A stretch of 64,000 nt of DNA from assembly GCA_900323505.1 (NCBI GenBank), contig OOIN01000001.1, forward strand, positions 2,108,001 to 2,172,000. Direction: 5' to 3'. This document shows positions 32,124 through 41,639 of this stretch, in pieces. The notes below the pieces were generated by a model. It ran no database searches, had not been told where the DNA came from, and saw only the letters and a program-made list of their open reading frames with translations. The DNA comes from Ustilago trichophora (lineage: Eukaryota; Basidiomycota; Ustilaginomycetes; Ustilaginales; Ustilaginaceae). The position numbers and the translations under genes are program-made. Numbering within the stretch: the stretch's first letter is position 1; every line of letters begins with the position of its first letter.

Positions 32124-33747
32124 TACTGTATGGCTCCGACGCCGGAAAACGATCGCACCCTACTTACGCGACTCGCCTAGCACACAGGCGAGGATCCAAA
32201 AACCTAAGCCTCGACCTCTCTCTCTCTGAAAAAGACGGGATCGGGGCCACAGCGCATACCAAGCATTTCTTTCTTTCTGGCAAATTCGAATTTTACCTAC
32301 ACTCCTCTCCCGACCCGTGAAGTTGAAATCGAATCGACACGTGCTTGGAAGAAGAACAACAACAACGAAATCGGTGGCCCGATCTGTCAATTCTCAGAAT
32401 TTTCTCTCGCCAACGGTGAAAAATGGTTGCAGCGAATACAGAGAGAGAACGGGTTGGAATTTTCGATGAGAGGTGTCGATCCTGGGCCGCAACCGCCAAA
32501 CCGAAATATTGCGAAAATTACACTTTCTGACGCCAGATCGACGCACGCCATCGAGCTTACTGCTCAAGTGGAGGGAAACGTTGTCCCCCCCCCGAGGCGT
32601 GTTGCAGGCACCTCATTTGTCCCCAACGTTGAGGCTCCGAAAGACGTGGTCACGTCACGTCGCCTTGCAAAGGCGAGCACGTTCTGAGTTGGCTGAGCAC
32701 GATCCTCGTTGGGTTTGCTGGATGCTAAACGACGCATCTTTCACAATTGCCGGTGCAGCATGCAGAAGCTTTGCTCGCCTCGATGCTTTGGTCGCTTTGA
32801 CTGCTGCGAGCTATTGGGTAGCGAAAGCATGTGTCTGCATCGCGAGAAACGAGAAGAAAAGAGTGCAGCTATTAGCTACCGTATTGTACAAAGAGATCAC
32901 GTCGTCGACCAATGGTACAGGTTTGAGGACCAACCCTGTTTTCCACACCTGAGGATCGACGGTGTTCCTCGAACCCTTGTTCCTCTCCCTCCCTCTTTTG
33001 TCTCGAATGGCAGGCTAGAAGAACAAAAGTTCTTATCTGTGGCTATTTTCATGCCAGGAATAACTGAGCAAGGGGGTTGCGGAGGAGGGCTCTCCGTTGG
33101 CTTTTTCCGTCTTTGGCACCAATCGAGGATGGGATGGAAATGAAAGGTCGACGAAGAAATATGGCGACAGCAACGCCCAACGTGATGAGCTTGCTTGCTG
33201 TCGATGGCTGTGTAATGCTCGATCCTGACAATCAATTTTGCAAGAACCAAAAAATTTGCCCACTTTTCTTCTGACTCCACTTTGCGAGCAAATTTCGTGA
33301 TTTGACAAGCTCGGCCACCCCGCGAGGATCGGGCTGCACACTGCATCGCACCAACCTAAAAACAGCTCCAATTACAGTAGTTGGCCAAGCTCAAGAAAAT
33401 GGTGCTGCAGGGGTACGTGCCGTTGCTAGACACAACTTTTACTGTACTTGTACAGTGCCTTTTGTACTGTATGCCTTTGCTGTGCTACGTACAGTGGGTT
33501 CGATGCTATGCGGTGCGGTGCAGGGTACGATGGCGAGCATGAATGTGATGCCAACCTTCAAGGTCGAGATCCTCAACCCCGTGCCCGCCGCATATAGTTG
33601 TCGTTGACGGCAGACGGGGGCGTATCGCAACCCTTACGGTAACCTAAACCCACGTCGAGCGCCTCACTCAGCGAGCTAGACTCACATACAGTGGTGGCGC
33701 AGGTGCAACTCAGACAGTGGTAGCGTCGTGCACTTTTCTTCTTCCCT

Positions 33748-33749
<2 letters not shown>

Positions 33750-33786
<37 letters not shown>
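33750..33786. repeat. Poly-T tract (37 nt)
   Basis: An uninterrupted T run, the longest homopolymer in the window. Confidence 0.9.
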
Positions 33787-33787
<1 letters not shown>

Positions 33788-34611
33788 TTTTGAATCGGCA
33801 GCCCGTTTTGCATTTCTTCTTGGTGATTTTCCTGGCCCGTCACACAAAACACAAAAACGTGCCCACTGCACAGCGCCTTGCTGTGAGCCAGTCGAGACAA
33901 ATATTCCAAGCCACGAAACCGCTCTTCCGGTTTGGTCACTCTTCACCGTCACCAACACGAAGGGAGGCAGGCGTTGGCATACGCCAGTTGAACCTGGCTT
34001 CGAGAAGCGATAAACTTTCTTCGCTCGGATTGCTTGGTTGTACTCAAAGGATTACGGAGGATGGCGGCCTTGGCTTTCCGAATCGAATGAGATTTCTCTG
34101 TAGGCTGACTATGCTCGGCATGCTCGGCTTCGAATGAAAAGGAACAAAAGTGACTCGCAGAATGGTGTGCCTGGATGAGTCGAAGTGATGCGTTAGAGTA
34201 AACCTTTTGGGTTCGGCGTCGATTTTAGTCTCACAAGAAGAAGCTCCACATGACCCGTGCTGAGCAAAAGGTCTCGAAAAGAGAACCGCTCCGGCCGTTC
34301 CATGACTCCACCGGCCTTCGTTCTCCTTTTCACACAGCTTGGATGGTGCCTTGCTACTACCGTGATGGTGGGTTGATCACACTGTTTGCTGTCAGAATGC
34401 TCGGGCCGGTTCTACACGATGCCGTCCAGAGTGGGAGTAAAGGGATGCCGAAAACACCTGACGAAAGCCAAGTCCCAAAGTCTTTGTCTGGGCATCATGG
34501 GGTGGATGGAGTCATTCGCCGAGAGGGTCGTCAGCAAAAACTTGAAGCGGCAGTGCAAAATTGGTCCCTTTCTTGCGTCACTTTAGAGCACACTCCGATC
34601 CCTCGATCCGT

Positions 34612-34693
34612 AATTAAAAATAAAAACAAAAACAAAAACAAAAATAAAAATAAAAATAAAAAGAAAAAGAAAAATAAAAAATAAAAAATAAAA
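34612..34693. repeat. A-rich microsatellite (AAAAAC/AAAAAT)n
   Basis: Hexamer-like units of five A and one C, T or G, with one pyrimidine drift from C to T along the array. Confidence 0.9.
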
Positions 34694-35654
34694 GTCTGAA
34701 ACGTCTTACTCTTCTGTTTCGCCTTTGACTGTTGGCTGTCGAGTCCCGCCTTGTCCCCTCGTCTGTATTGTTGCAGCTATTGACAGCTCGACTCTGCCCC
34801 AACGTGCAACCCCTCTGAACAATGGTGTGACTCAGTTGCGTGCGTGCGGCCCGCCCTTCAACTGCTTCTCGTCGCTTGCGTGCTGCCGTTGCTGATCATC
34901 GTTTACGTCCGTTTTAGCTTCGCTGAGCCCTTCAAGTGTCTACTACTGCTGCCCTCGATGCCGTCGATGAGCGGCCATCTTTCATCACTTTTTCCGTTGG
35001 ACCCGCCTCTCACCGCTATTACCTTACCCCCCTTGTCCAAAAGATCCCTCTCGAGTCCAACTCTCAATAACGCTATCCGACCTATCCTTCCATCATTCAT
35101 CTTTGCAACATCCTTCCCGACCAGCACCTATCTACCCTTTGTTCTCTAGCAAACCTACCACCGCACCACTCTCTCCAAAGTCACGTCAACTTGATCTGCA
35201 TTAGCTGCTGCACTGCACGCACGCTTCCACCGCCTTTTTCTGCCGGGACCTCATCTGCACGCTCGCCATACATCACATCACAACGCCACAACCACCAACC
35301 CTCTCAGTTGTGATCATACAGAGTCATACTGTGATCATATCAACCAATCCCTCTCACTGACTCACCCGCAGCTATCACACTTTCCTCTCTTTCCTTGGCA
35401 ACCCTGCACTTGGCTTCCTTCCTTTATATTCAGACCAACTGCTCAGCCAAATCAAACCACCCTCAATCTTTCCCTTCTTCCATATTTCCGCCGACAACCT
35501 CTTGCGCCAGCCTCATCAGTTTCACCTGATCATCACAGCCGCTTGCTTCTTGCCCAAACACCTGCAGATCCTCTAGCTGCTGCTACACAGCTCTGAGCGA
35601 TCCTTTCCACCACCGTCGGACCCGTACTGGCGGGCCTTCACAGTAGTTGACAAT

Positions 35655-37805
35655 ATGGCCGGCATTTACCGACGTTCGCTCGCCCGCATTGGGCGCAAGG
35701 AAAGCGAGATCTCTGAGATCCGCACCACCCCCGCCGACGAGCTCTCTTCATGGCTCGGCGACGATGTCTGCACCAACTGCGGTGCCTCGACAGCCCACGG
35801 CAAGCTTTTCTGCTCTGAGGCTTGCAAGCTCGCCGACGCCAGGGAGGTTGCTCAGGCCTCTCTTGTAGAGAGCCTCGTATCCCCCATTCCCAAGTCAGAC
35901 GAGTTCGCCAGGCTGGATGATGGCGCCAAGTTCCGTTACCCCTGCCCTCCTTCCCCCAGCCTGCTCGCTCAGATGTCGGCTCCACTTCGAGCCACCTACC
36001 TCACATCGCCCGCTCTCGCAGCGTACCAGAGCTCGCTACCTGTCTCGAGGGGCCGCCTCAGTCTCGCCTCGTCCACATCCAATGAGGCAGGCGCCAGCGA
36101 GCCGCGACACACCAAGAAGCGAAGCAGCTCGCAATCCACCTTCTCCTCCATCTCCGAATCCAACGGAAGCCAGAGCGCCTTTGCAAGCACTGACCCCTCG
36201 ACACCTTCGCCAGCTTATGGTCCCACCGAAGACGAGTCGAGCGACCTCGACGCCCACGACTTCCAGCTTCCTCCTTCTATCAGCACCGCCAGCTCGGTCA
36301 TGCTTCGCAAGAGCTCCAAGTCGTCGGCATCTCCATCCTCATCCGCATCTCAAGCAGCACCTCGTCCCATCAATGCCGATGGCCGTACACCAAAGTCTCC
36401 CCTCTGGTATGCACGTCGACCCAGCAACACCAACTCGCGCGGTAGCTGGTACACTTCGCCTGCCATCACCGCCACCACCATGGTCACCGCTACCAGCCAG
36501 GATCACCGAGCCACCGCATCCTCCTCATCCGAAATGCGCTCGCGCTCCACCGACGTTGAGGCCACCTTGACGCGCAGGGCTGCCAAGGACATCCTCGCCC
36601 AGGCTTTCCCTTCGGCTTCCACTTCGACCGCTGGCACCAGCCAGGGCAAGACCTTCGCCGTTCGTCGAGGTCGTTCCGAGCAGATCGAGACTCGTTCGCC
36701 TCCTCCCGTCCACTCGGTTGCCTCGTCCGCCGGCAAGACGCTCCGCGGAGCCAGTCCTCTCAGCTCGCGAGCCTTCAGCCCTCGCAGCACCGAGCTTGGC
36801 TGCGACCGATGCCGAACCATCTCGAACCTCTCGGGCGAGCACAACGTCTACGGCAGCAGTCTTACTTCGTCCAACTCGCGCGGTGTCTCTACATCACCAC
36901 GCCTCGAGGCCGATGAGCGCTACCGCAGCATGAGGCAGTACCACAAGCACTCGCACAGCGCTGCAGCCGGCCTATTCTTCACGCACATGGCCTCACGAGA
37001 TTCGCTTAAAGATTCGCTCAACGATGAGACGGCACCACTCGTCGAGTCTGTCGAGCGCCAAGGGCGCCGCACCGAGTCATCCCGTCACAGGAGTCAACGC
37101 TCAGCAGTGACCGAGGATGACCAGCAAGATGTGCGCGCCACTCCTCCTCGCGGCCGATCCAAGGCTCGCGGCAGAAGCTCGCACCGCCGAAGCCCTAGCC
37201 CGCCCCGCGCAGCGGCTCGTCGCGATTCGGTTCTCCCCGAGGCACGCGAAGCCTCGCCTGCCCCCATTTCGCCCCGCTCGCAACCCATCTCGATTTCGAT
37301 GATGGCTCGCGACTCTCGCCGCTCCAGCGACGAGGATGCCTATCACCACGACCAGGAGCTGCGATCTGCGCTGCCACAGCGTCCCTCGCCCCTTGCGCTC
37401 ATTTCTGAGAAGGAGGTCATGGCCAACGTCGCTGCTCCTGTCCGCGCCGATGATGAATCGCGAGCACGAGGCCGTGGGCGCAGCACCCGTCGCGGTCGAG
37501 GTTCGCAAGAACGCAGCTCCACCTCTCGCTCACGCTCGCGCTGGATCCAGCCCGACTGCGAAGTCTCGTGGGCAGGCTACGGCCACCGCGCATCCGACCG
37601 GGGCGAAGTTGAACCCAAGCAGCAGCAGCCCTCGCCGCGATCTGCCCGCCGCGCCCGCGCAATCGAGTTCACCGATCCCGGCTTTGACGATGTCGACCTC
37701 GAACTCGACGGCGATGACGAGCGCGAAGAGTCGCAGTCTCTGTCCTCTGGCGGCAGCTTCGAATCTTCTGCCCTTTCCCGCGGTCGAACAAGCCTCCGTG
37801 CTTGA
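35655..37805 (+). CDS. Ser/Arg-rich protein with N-terminal Ecl1-like zinc motif
   Basis: A 716-residue intronless gene. The N-terminal part carries CTNCG (about residue 38) and FCSEACKLAD (about 53), the C-x2-C plus C-x3-C pattern found in small Ecl1-type zinc proteins, which extend chronological lifespan in fission yeast. The remaining 640 residues are low-complexity, rich in Ser, Arg, Ala and Pro, with RS-type stretches near the end (SRSRSRW). Ecl1 proteins are often under 150 residues, although longer fungal proteins with the same motif exist. A nuclear or signalling role is plausible but inferred. Codon use is typical of the neighbours. It has a long pyrimidine-rich 5' leader. Confidence 0.6.
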   Translation: MAGIYRRSLARIGRKESEISEIRTTPADELSSWLGDDVCTNCGASTAHGKLFCSEACKLADAREVAQASLVESLVSPIPKSDEFARLDDGAKFRYPCPPSPSLLAQMSAPLRATYLTSPALAAYQSSLPVSRGRLSLASSTSNEAGASEPRHTKKRSSSQSTFSSISESNGSQSAFASTDPSTPSPAYGPTEDESSDLDAHDFQLPPSISTASSVMLRKSSKSSASPSSSASQAAPRPINADGRTPKSPLWYARRPSNTNSRGSWYTSPAITATTMVTATSQDHRATASSSSEMRSRSTDVEATLTRRAAKDILAQAFPSASTSTAGTSQGKTFAVRRGRSEQIETRSPPPVHSVASSAGKTLRGASPLSSRAFSPRSTELGCDRCRTISNLSGEHNVYGSSLTSSNSRGVSTSPRLEADERYRSMRQYHKHSHSAAAGLFFTHMASRDSLKDSLNDETAPLVESVERQGRRTESSRHRSQRSAVTEDDQQDVRATPPRGRSKARGRSSHRRSPSPPRAAARRDSVLPEAREASPAPISPRSQPISISMMARDSRRSSDEDAYHHDQELRSALPQRPSPLALISEKEVMANVAAPVRADDESRARGRGRSTRRGRGSQERSSTSRSRSRWIQPDCEVSWAGYGHRASDRGEVEPKQQQPSPRSARRARAIEFTDPGFDDVDLELDGDDEREESQSLSSGGSFESSALSRGRTSLRA

Positions 37806-38061
37806 AAACCTACCAAAAGAAGCCTTCGACGCTGAACACCTTCTCAAGCAAAGTGTCTCCGAAGTCCCTTCCCCCTTTGAGATCTCAACGATCTTTCATT
37901 TCTTTCTAAACATAGCATTCCCAGTTTTAACGCTCAACTCTTAATCATTCACATTGGAACCTGCTCACCCCCTCTCACTGCATTGCCTCGCACCTCTCTC
38001 ATGTACTACTATCACACCAAAAAAGATGTTCTCAGCAAAAGAAGTCACCGCATCCAACATG

Positions 38062-38081
38062 CCCCCCCCCCCCCCCCCCCC
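38062..38081. repeat. Poly-C tract (20 nt)
   Basis: Twenty consecutive C in the 3' flank of the Ecl1-like gene. This class of homopolymer is rare and prone to sequencing error in length. Confidence 0.85.
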
Positions 38082-38177
38082 TGCTCCTGGCCATTCTAGC
38101 ATTTAGTCACAACTCAACTTGCAATCACACTCAAAAAATCGACATTCATATCCTAAAAAAAGGAAAAATCCACCCCG

Positions 38178-38368
38178 GAGCCACCTCCTAGAGCCACCCC
38201 GGGTGGCTCCGTTGCGAGGCCAGCTTTGGAGCCACCCCCGATTGGCTGGCTCCGCGACCGCAGCCACCCGGGGTGGCTCCCTAAGTGGCTCTGTTGTGAA
38301 GCCACCCCAGGTGGCTTCACAGCTGGCTTCTCAACAGAGCCACCCGGGGTGGCTCTAGGAGGTGGCTC
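38178..38368. repeat. Fold-back element built from GCCACCCGGGTGGC-type palindromes
   Basis: The outer arms are perfect 32-bp inverted repeats (38178-38209 and 38337-38368), separated by 127 bp. The arms themselves contain a self-complementary core GCCACCCCGGGTGGC, and variants of the same palindrome recur inside (for example near 38260-38280 and 38300-38318). The whole could fold into one long stem with side hairpins. It encodes nothing recognisable. Confidence 0.85.
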
Positions 38369-38672
38369 TTGGCGAAGCCAGCCCAATACAGCAATCGGCA
38401 TCCTGGCCGGCAGCACATCAGCACAGTCCTGCTGACGGCCATGGATGATGCACCATCATCCATGGCCGTCAGCGCAATCATATGAGCATAATGACCATGG
38501 GTTAGATTATCAGAGCGTGCTTGCGTGAAACGAAATTGTGAGACACAGTTGCTGAAGTGCTCGAACAGCTGAACAAGGGAGGAGGTGATCAAACTGCTAC
38601 TGGACAAGTCGCCACGTCACACCTTTTTGCGTAGCGTCAATGCTGAGTTATGCATGCTGAACGTAAGTCACG

Positions 38673-39500
38673 TCAAGAAAGGCGGACTGTCTGCTTACCA
38701 AAGAATCGGGAGGCGCTGGTGCTATCGAACTCAATGGCAAATACACTTGCTGGTCCACAAATCTGATGCTCGATGTGAGACTCTGCTAGCTCGAAGTCAG
38801 TTTGCGTGGCCTGATCGACTTTGGTGGAGCGTGCAGCAGTATCCGGCTCGTGCTGAGCGCTGAGCGTGGACTGGTGAGATGCATGGCGCTTGCTTGATGG
38901 TTCGTCGACTGGGGACTTGCTAACGCACCGGTAACTGCGCTTCTTGATGCGCTGGGTCGACGATATTGGGAATGAAGGCGAGTAGACGATCGATGATTGA
39001 GAAGGTGAGTCTGCCGACTCTGATACAACGACAGGCGATTGAGGTAAAGCGGGCGGGGGTGGGTGGTCGTCCAGCTGCATCGGTGAAGGTGAACAAAGTG
39101 TCAGCAAAGAGGGGTTGGGCGTGTGGATGGGCGGCGTGTGGATGGGCGGCGTGTGGATGGGCGGCGTGTGGATGGGCGAAGAGGGTGGAGCGAGCAGTGG
39201 AAGAACCACAGGTGTCAGAGGTCTCGTGCGCTTGATCTCCTTCCAGAATTGGGCTGGGATCTCGGTTGGTGTACAGAACAAGTCGCCCAGACTAAGGCGC
39301 TTGATCGGCAAACAAGGTTGGGGTTTCATCGTACAAAACTGCTGCTGGCTGAACTGATCGAGCTTTTCGCTCAGACCCAATTGACGCAATGTGACGACGG
39401 GCAGCCAAACCGCGGTATCCGCCTGGCCCAGCAGGACCTTGTATTCGAGACCTTCCTTGCCAATGCGGTTGCCTAGAATGACGTCTTCGGTGTGAGCCAT
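38673..39500 (-). CDS. Chromodomain-like hypothetical protein (alternative to the fused model)
   Basis: If the fused model is wrong, an ATG at 39500 gives a 275-residue protein. Its start (residues about 4-42) reads [20 protein letters not shown] and then [21 protein letters not shown], which follows the chromodomain pattern: I-x-R, G-x-x-Y-x-V, W-x-P and a closing helix. The central part has four HTPPI repeats coded by a 15-bp minisatellite. The rest is Pro/Ser-rich and ends in an unremarkable tail. Chromodomains bind methylated histones or, in chromovirus integrases, direct insertion; the second origin would fit the transposon-rich setting. The domain call is by pattern only. Confidence 0.35.
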   Translation of the reverse strand: MAHTEDVILGNRIGKEGLEYKVLLGQADTAVWLPVVTLRQLGLSEKLDQFSQQQFCTMKPQPCLPIKRLSLGDLFCTPTEIPAQFWKEIKRTRPLTPVVLPLLAPPSSPIHTPPIHTPPIHTPPIHTPNPSLLTLCSPSPMQLDDHPPPPALPQSPVVVSESADSPSQSSIVYSPSFPISSTQRIKKRSYRCVSKSPVDEPSSKRHASHQSTLSAQHEPDTAARSTKVDQATQTDFELAESHIEHQICGPASVFAIEFDSTSASRFFGKQTVRLS

Positions 39501-41639
39501 GATGCGAGGAATGAGCTGATCCAGCGTGCGAAGCACCGATACGAGTTGACCGATATGAGTTGGAGCGGGGGTTGAACGAGCTGAATGAGTTGAGCGATGA
39601 GCGTGTTGACCATAGTGCGCTGAACGATACTCAGGGCAAATGATGTTGTACGAAGTGATGAGCGAAGTGATGAGCAAAGTTGTACAAAGCACTGAGTTAA
39701 GTTAAGCGCAATGAAGTGAGCGGCTTCGGGATTCGGGGAACTTACCCAAGGTTGGTGCGCAGAAACCTTTCGTACGGAAACTAAGCTTAGGCCACCGGAT
39801 CCTGACCTTCCTCAGGAAGGAGCATTGTTCCGCCCTTGTGCAAGAGAGAGGGTCGCCGCCAATAACAGCGCCAGAGGCGTCAAGTGCAACGCTGCCGGGG
39901 AACGGTCCAGGGCCGGGTGGAGGAGGGATCATGCCGCCGCTGCTTGCACATCGCTGTTGATGGTTGGCATACTCTTCGAGCTCGTCGTAGTAGGCATCGC
40001 AGAGCACTTCCAGTTCCTCCTCGATAGCGGAACGCTTGCGGCTACAGACAGCACAGCTGCAGAGGAACTTTTGCTGCTCCTTCATCTTCTTGAGGATCGT
40101 CTCCTTCTCGACTTGGACGAGCTTCTGCCTATCCTTCATTGAGAGACCGAGCCAGAATTCCTTGATGCGTTCGCGCTCCTCTGCCGAGCTGGTCGACCAG
40201 ATCTTTGCGTTGTTGGTCGGTGGATTAGCTGCGGGTTGCTGTCCGTGGGTTGAGGACGAGACCAAGCGCTTGCCCGAGTTGGACGAAGGTGGAACGCCGT
40301 TGGCGGGTCTTGCTGGCGTCTTGCCGGTTGAGTTGAAGGTCATTGGCTGTTTGCCAGTGGCTCGCAAGCTGGGAGGTGGTGGATTCGAGTTACGAGCGAC
40401 CGAAGAGACGTTGGTTGAGGGAGGCGGGTGGTTGGGGACGGGCTTGGGCGGCGGAGGCACTTCGACTTCAATCTCGTGTGCTTCGTCATCGCCATGTCCA
40501 TTTCTGGCTCCAGCGCCACCTTTCTTCTTCTTCTTCTTCTTCTTTTTGTTCTTACTTGCAGAGCGCAGTTCATCCGGATGGACAGCCATACCGTTGGCTC
40601 TATGCGCGTGATCTGCGCCATCCTGCATCCAGACACGCTCGCGAGCACGAAGAAGGCCGCCTTGGGCATCGAGAACCTCGTCGTCCTCCTCGAGCTCTCC
40701 GTCGTCATAGTACTGAGCGCCGTCGTCTCCATCGTCGTCGAATCGATCGATCTCGTCGTCGAAGTTGTCGTAGAGGACAACGGGAGGTGGCAGTGGCTCG
40801 ACGGGTGGCTGCGTGGGAGGCGGGTTCGCGCTGGAGGCGTACTGTGCGTAAGAGCCGTTGGTCGAACCGAGGTGCGCACTGTTGGCGGCATTTGGGTGAG
40901 GGTGCAAGGGCAACGCCTGGTCAGGATGCAGTGCCAAGTCGGCAAAGATAGATGCATCGAAGGGCAGTGGCGGGTAGGGGTGAGTGCCGGGCGGATACTG
41001 CTGGAGATGGCGCTGGGATGCATGCGCGGCCTGTTCCAACTGTTGAGCGACGGCGATCATGGCTTGGGTCGAAGCGTGACGGTTGGCAGGGTCGTTTGCA
41101 TCATCGTTCAGGGCAGCTTGTGCTGCTGGAGGGAACTGACCAAGAGGCAAAGCGTTGCAAATAAAGGTTCTCAGATGCGCAGGGAGCGAAGTCCAATAGG
41201 CATCGTCATCGGGGATCCCTTGCGCGTCGCCCTCGATCCTTCGGTAGAGTTCGCTTGCTGCTGCCAAGAGCTGAGCCTGTGCCTGTGCCCTGGCCGCAAG
41301 CGAAGCAGGCGAACGAGGACGCTGGCCGAGCGCAGCCGCAGACTGAAGGTCGTATTCGTGGTCGTCGATAAAGTCTGAATCCTTTGCCTTGGATTTGGAC
41401 TTCTTCTTCTTCTTCTTGGCGGAAGAGAGGGCAGCGGTGTCTGCGTCGTGATTGGAGACGGGGGAGACTGATCGTGGCGGCGTAGATGCGCCGGCGACGG
41501 GTTGCTTGGGGTGCTGCATGGGAGCTGGTGTGGACGGCTGAGAAGGATGTTGGTGCTGAGCAGCGTTGGCCAGCTTGGGTGGGGCAACGGCTGCACCGCG
41601 CGCCGCTGGCGTGGAGCGAGGCAGCTTTGACTTGGCCAT
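38673..41639 (-). CDS. Truncated Nst1-like protein fused to a chromodomain-like exon (model)
   Basis: Residues 1-630 come from an uninterrupted frame starting at ATG 41639. It shows Nst1 features: Lys-rich tracts, acidic stretches, and the conserved block [20 protein letters not shown] with [20 protein letters not shown] (about 475-560). Nst1 proteins, negative regulators of salt tolerance in yeast, normally exceed 1,000 residues; here the similarity stops soon after [12 protein letters not shown] donor GTAAGT at 39745 and an acceptor CTCAG at 39692-39696 would remove 54 nt and join phase 1 to phase 1, so exon 1 (41639-39746) continues into exon 2 (39691-38673) for 970 residues in all. Without splicing the first frame ends at 39702 (645 residues). 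Exon 2 has a chromodomain-like stretch and Pro-rich repeats unrelated to Nst1. Confidence 0.5.
39121..39180. repeat. 15-bp minisatellite, four copies
   Basis: Units of GTGTGGATGGGCGGC starting at 39121, 39136, 39151 and 39166; the last differs in its final bases. It encodes HTPPI repeats on the minus strand. Confidence 0.92.

Larger units (their letters stand above)
32126..35654. other. Gene-poor region, right part
   Basis: About 3.5 kb without a supported gene. It contains a cluster of TACAGTA/TACTGTA words (about 33430-33495), a 37-nt poly-T run (33750-33786), an A-rich microsatellite (34612-34693), and from about 34900 a pyrimidine-rich promoter and 5'UTR leading to the Ecl1-like gene. 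One frame at 34844-35149 looks like a signal peptide but lacks an ATG. Confidence 0.5.
37806..38672. other. Convergent region with C-tract and fold-back repeat
   Basis: It lies between the 3' ends of the Ecl1-like gene and the Nst1-chromo chimera. It holds a 20-nt C run (38062-38081) and the 191-bp fold-back repeat described separately. No gene is seen. Confidence 0.6.

Noticed and set aside
34844..35149. Frame resembling a signal peptide (LQLLLVACVLPLLIIVYV)
   Set aside because: No ATG at its start (GTG only) and it lies in the pyrimidine-rich leader of the next gene.
38153..38416. Open frames across the fold-back repeat
   Set aside because: They consist only of the repeated PPGVA/GWL-type peptide from the repeat and are open on both strands.
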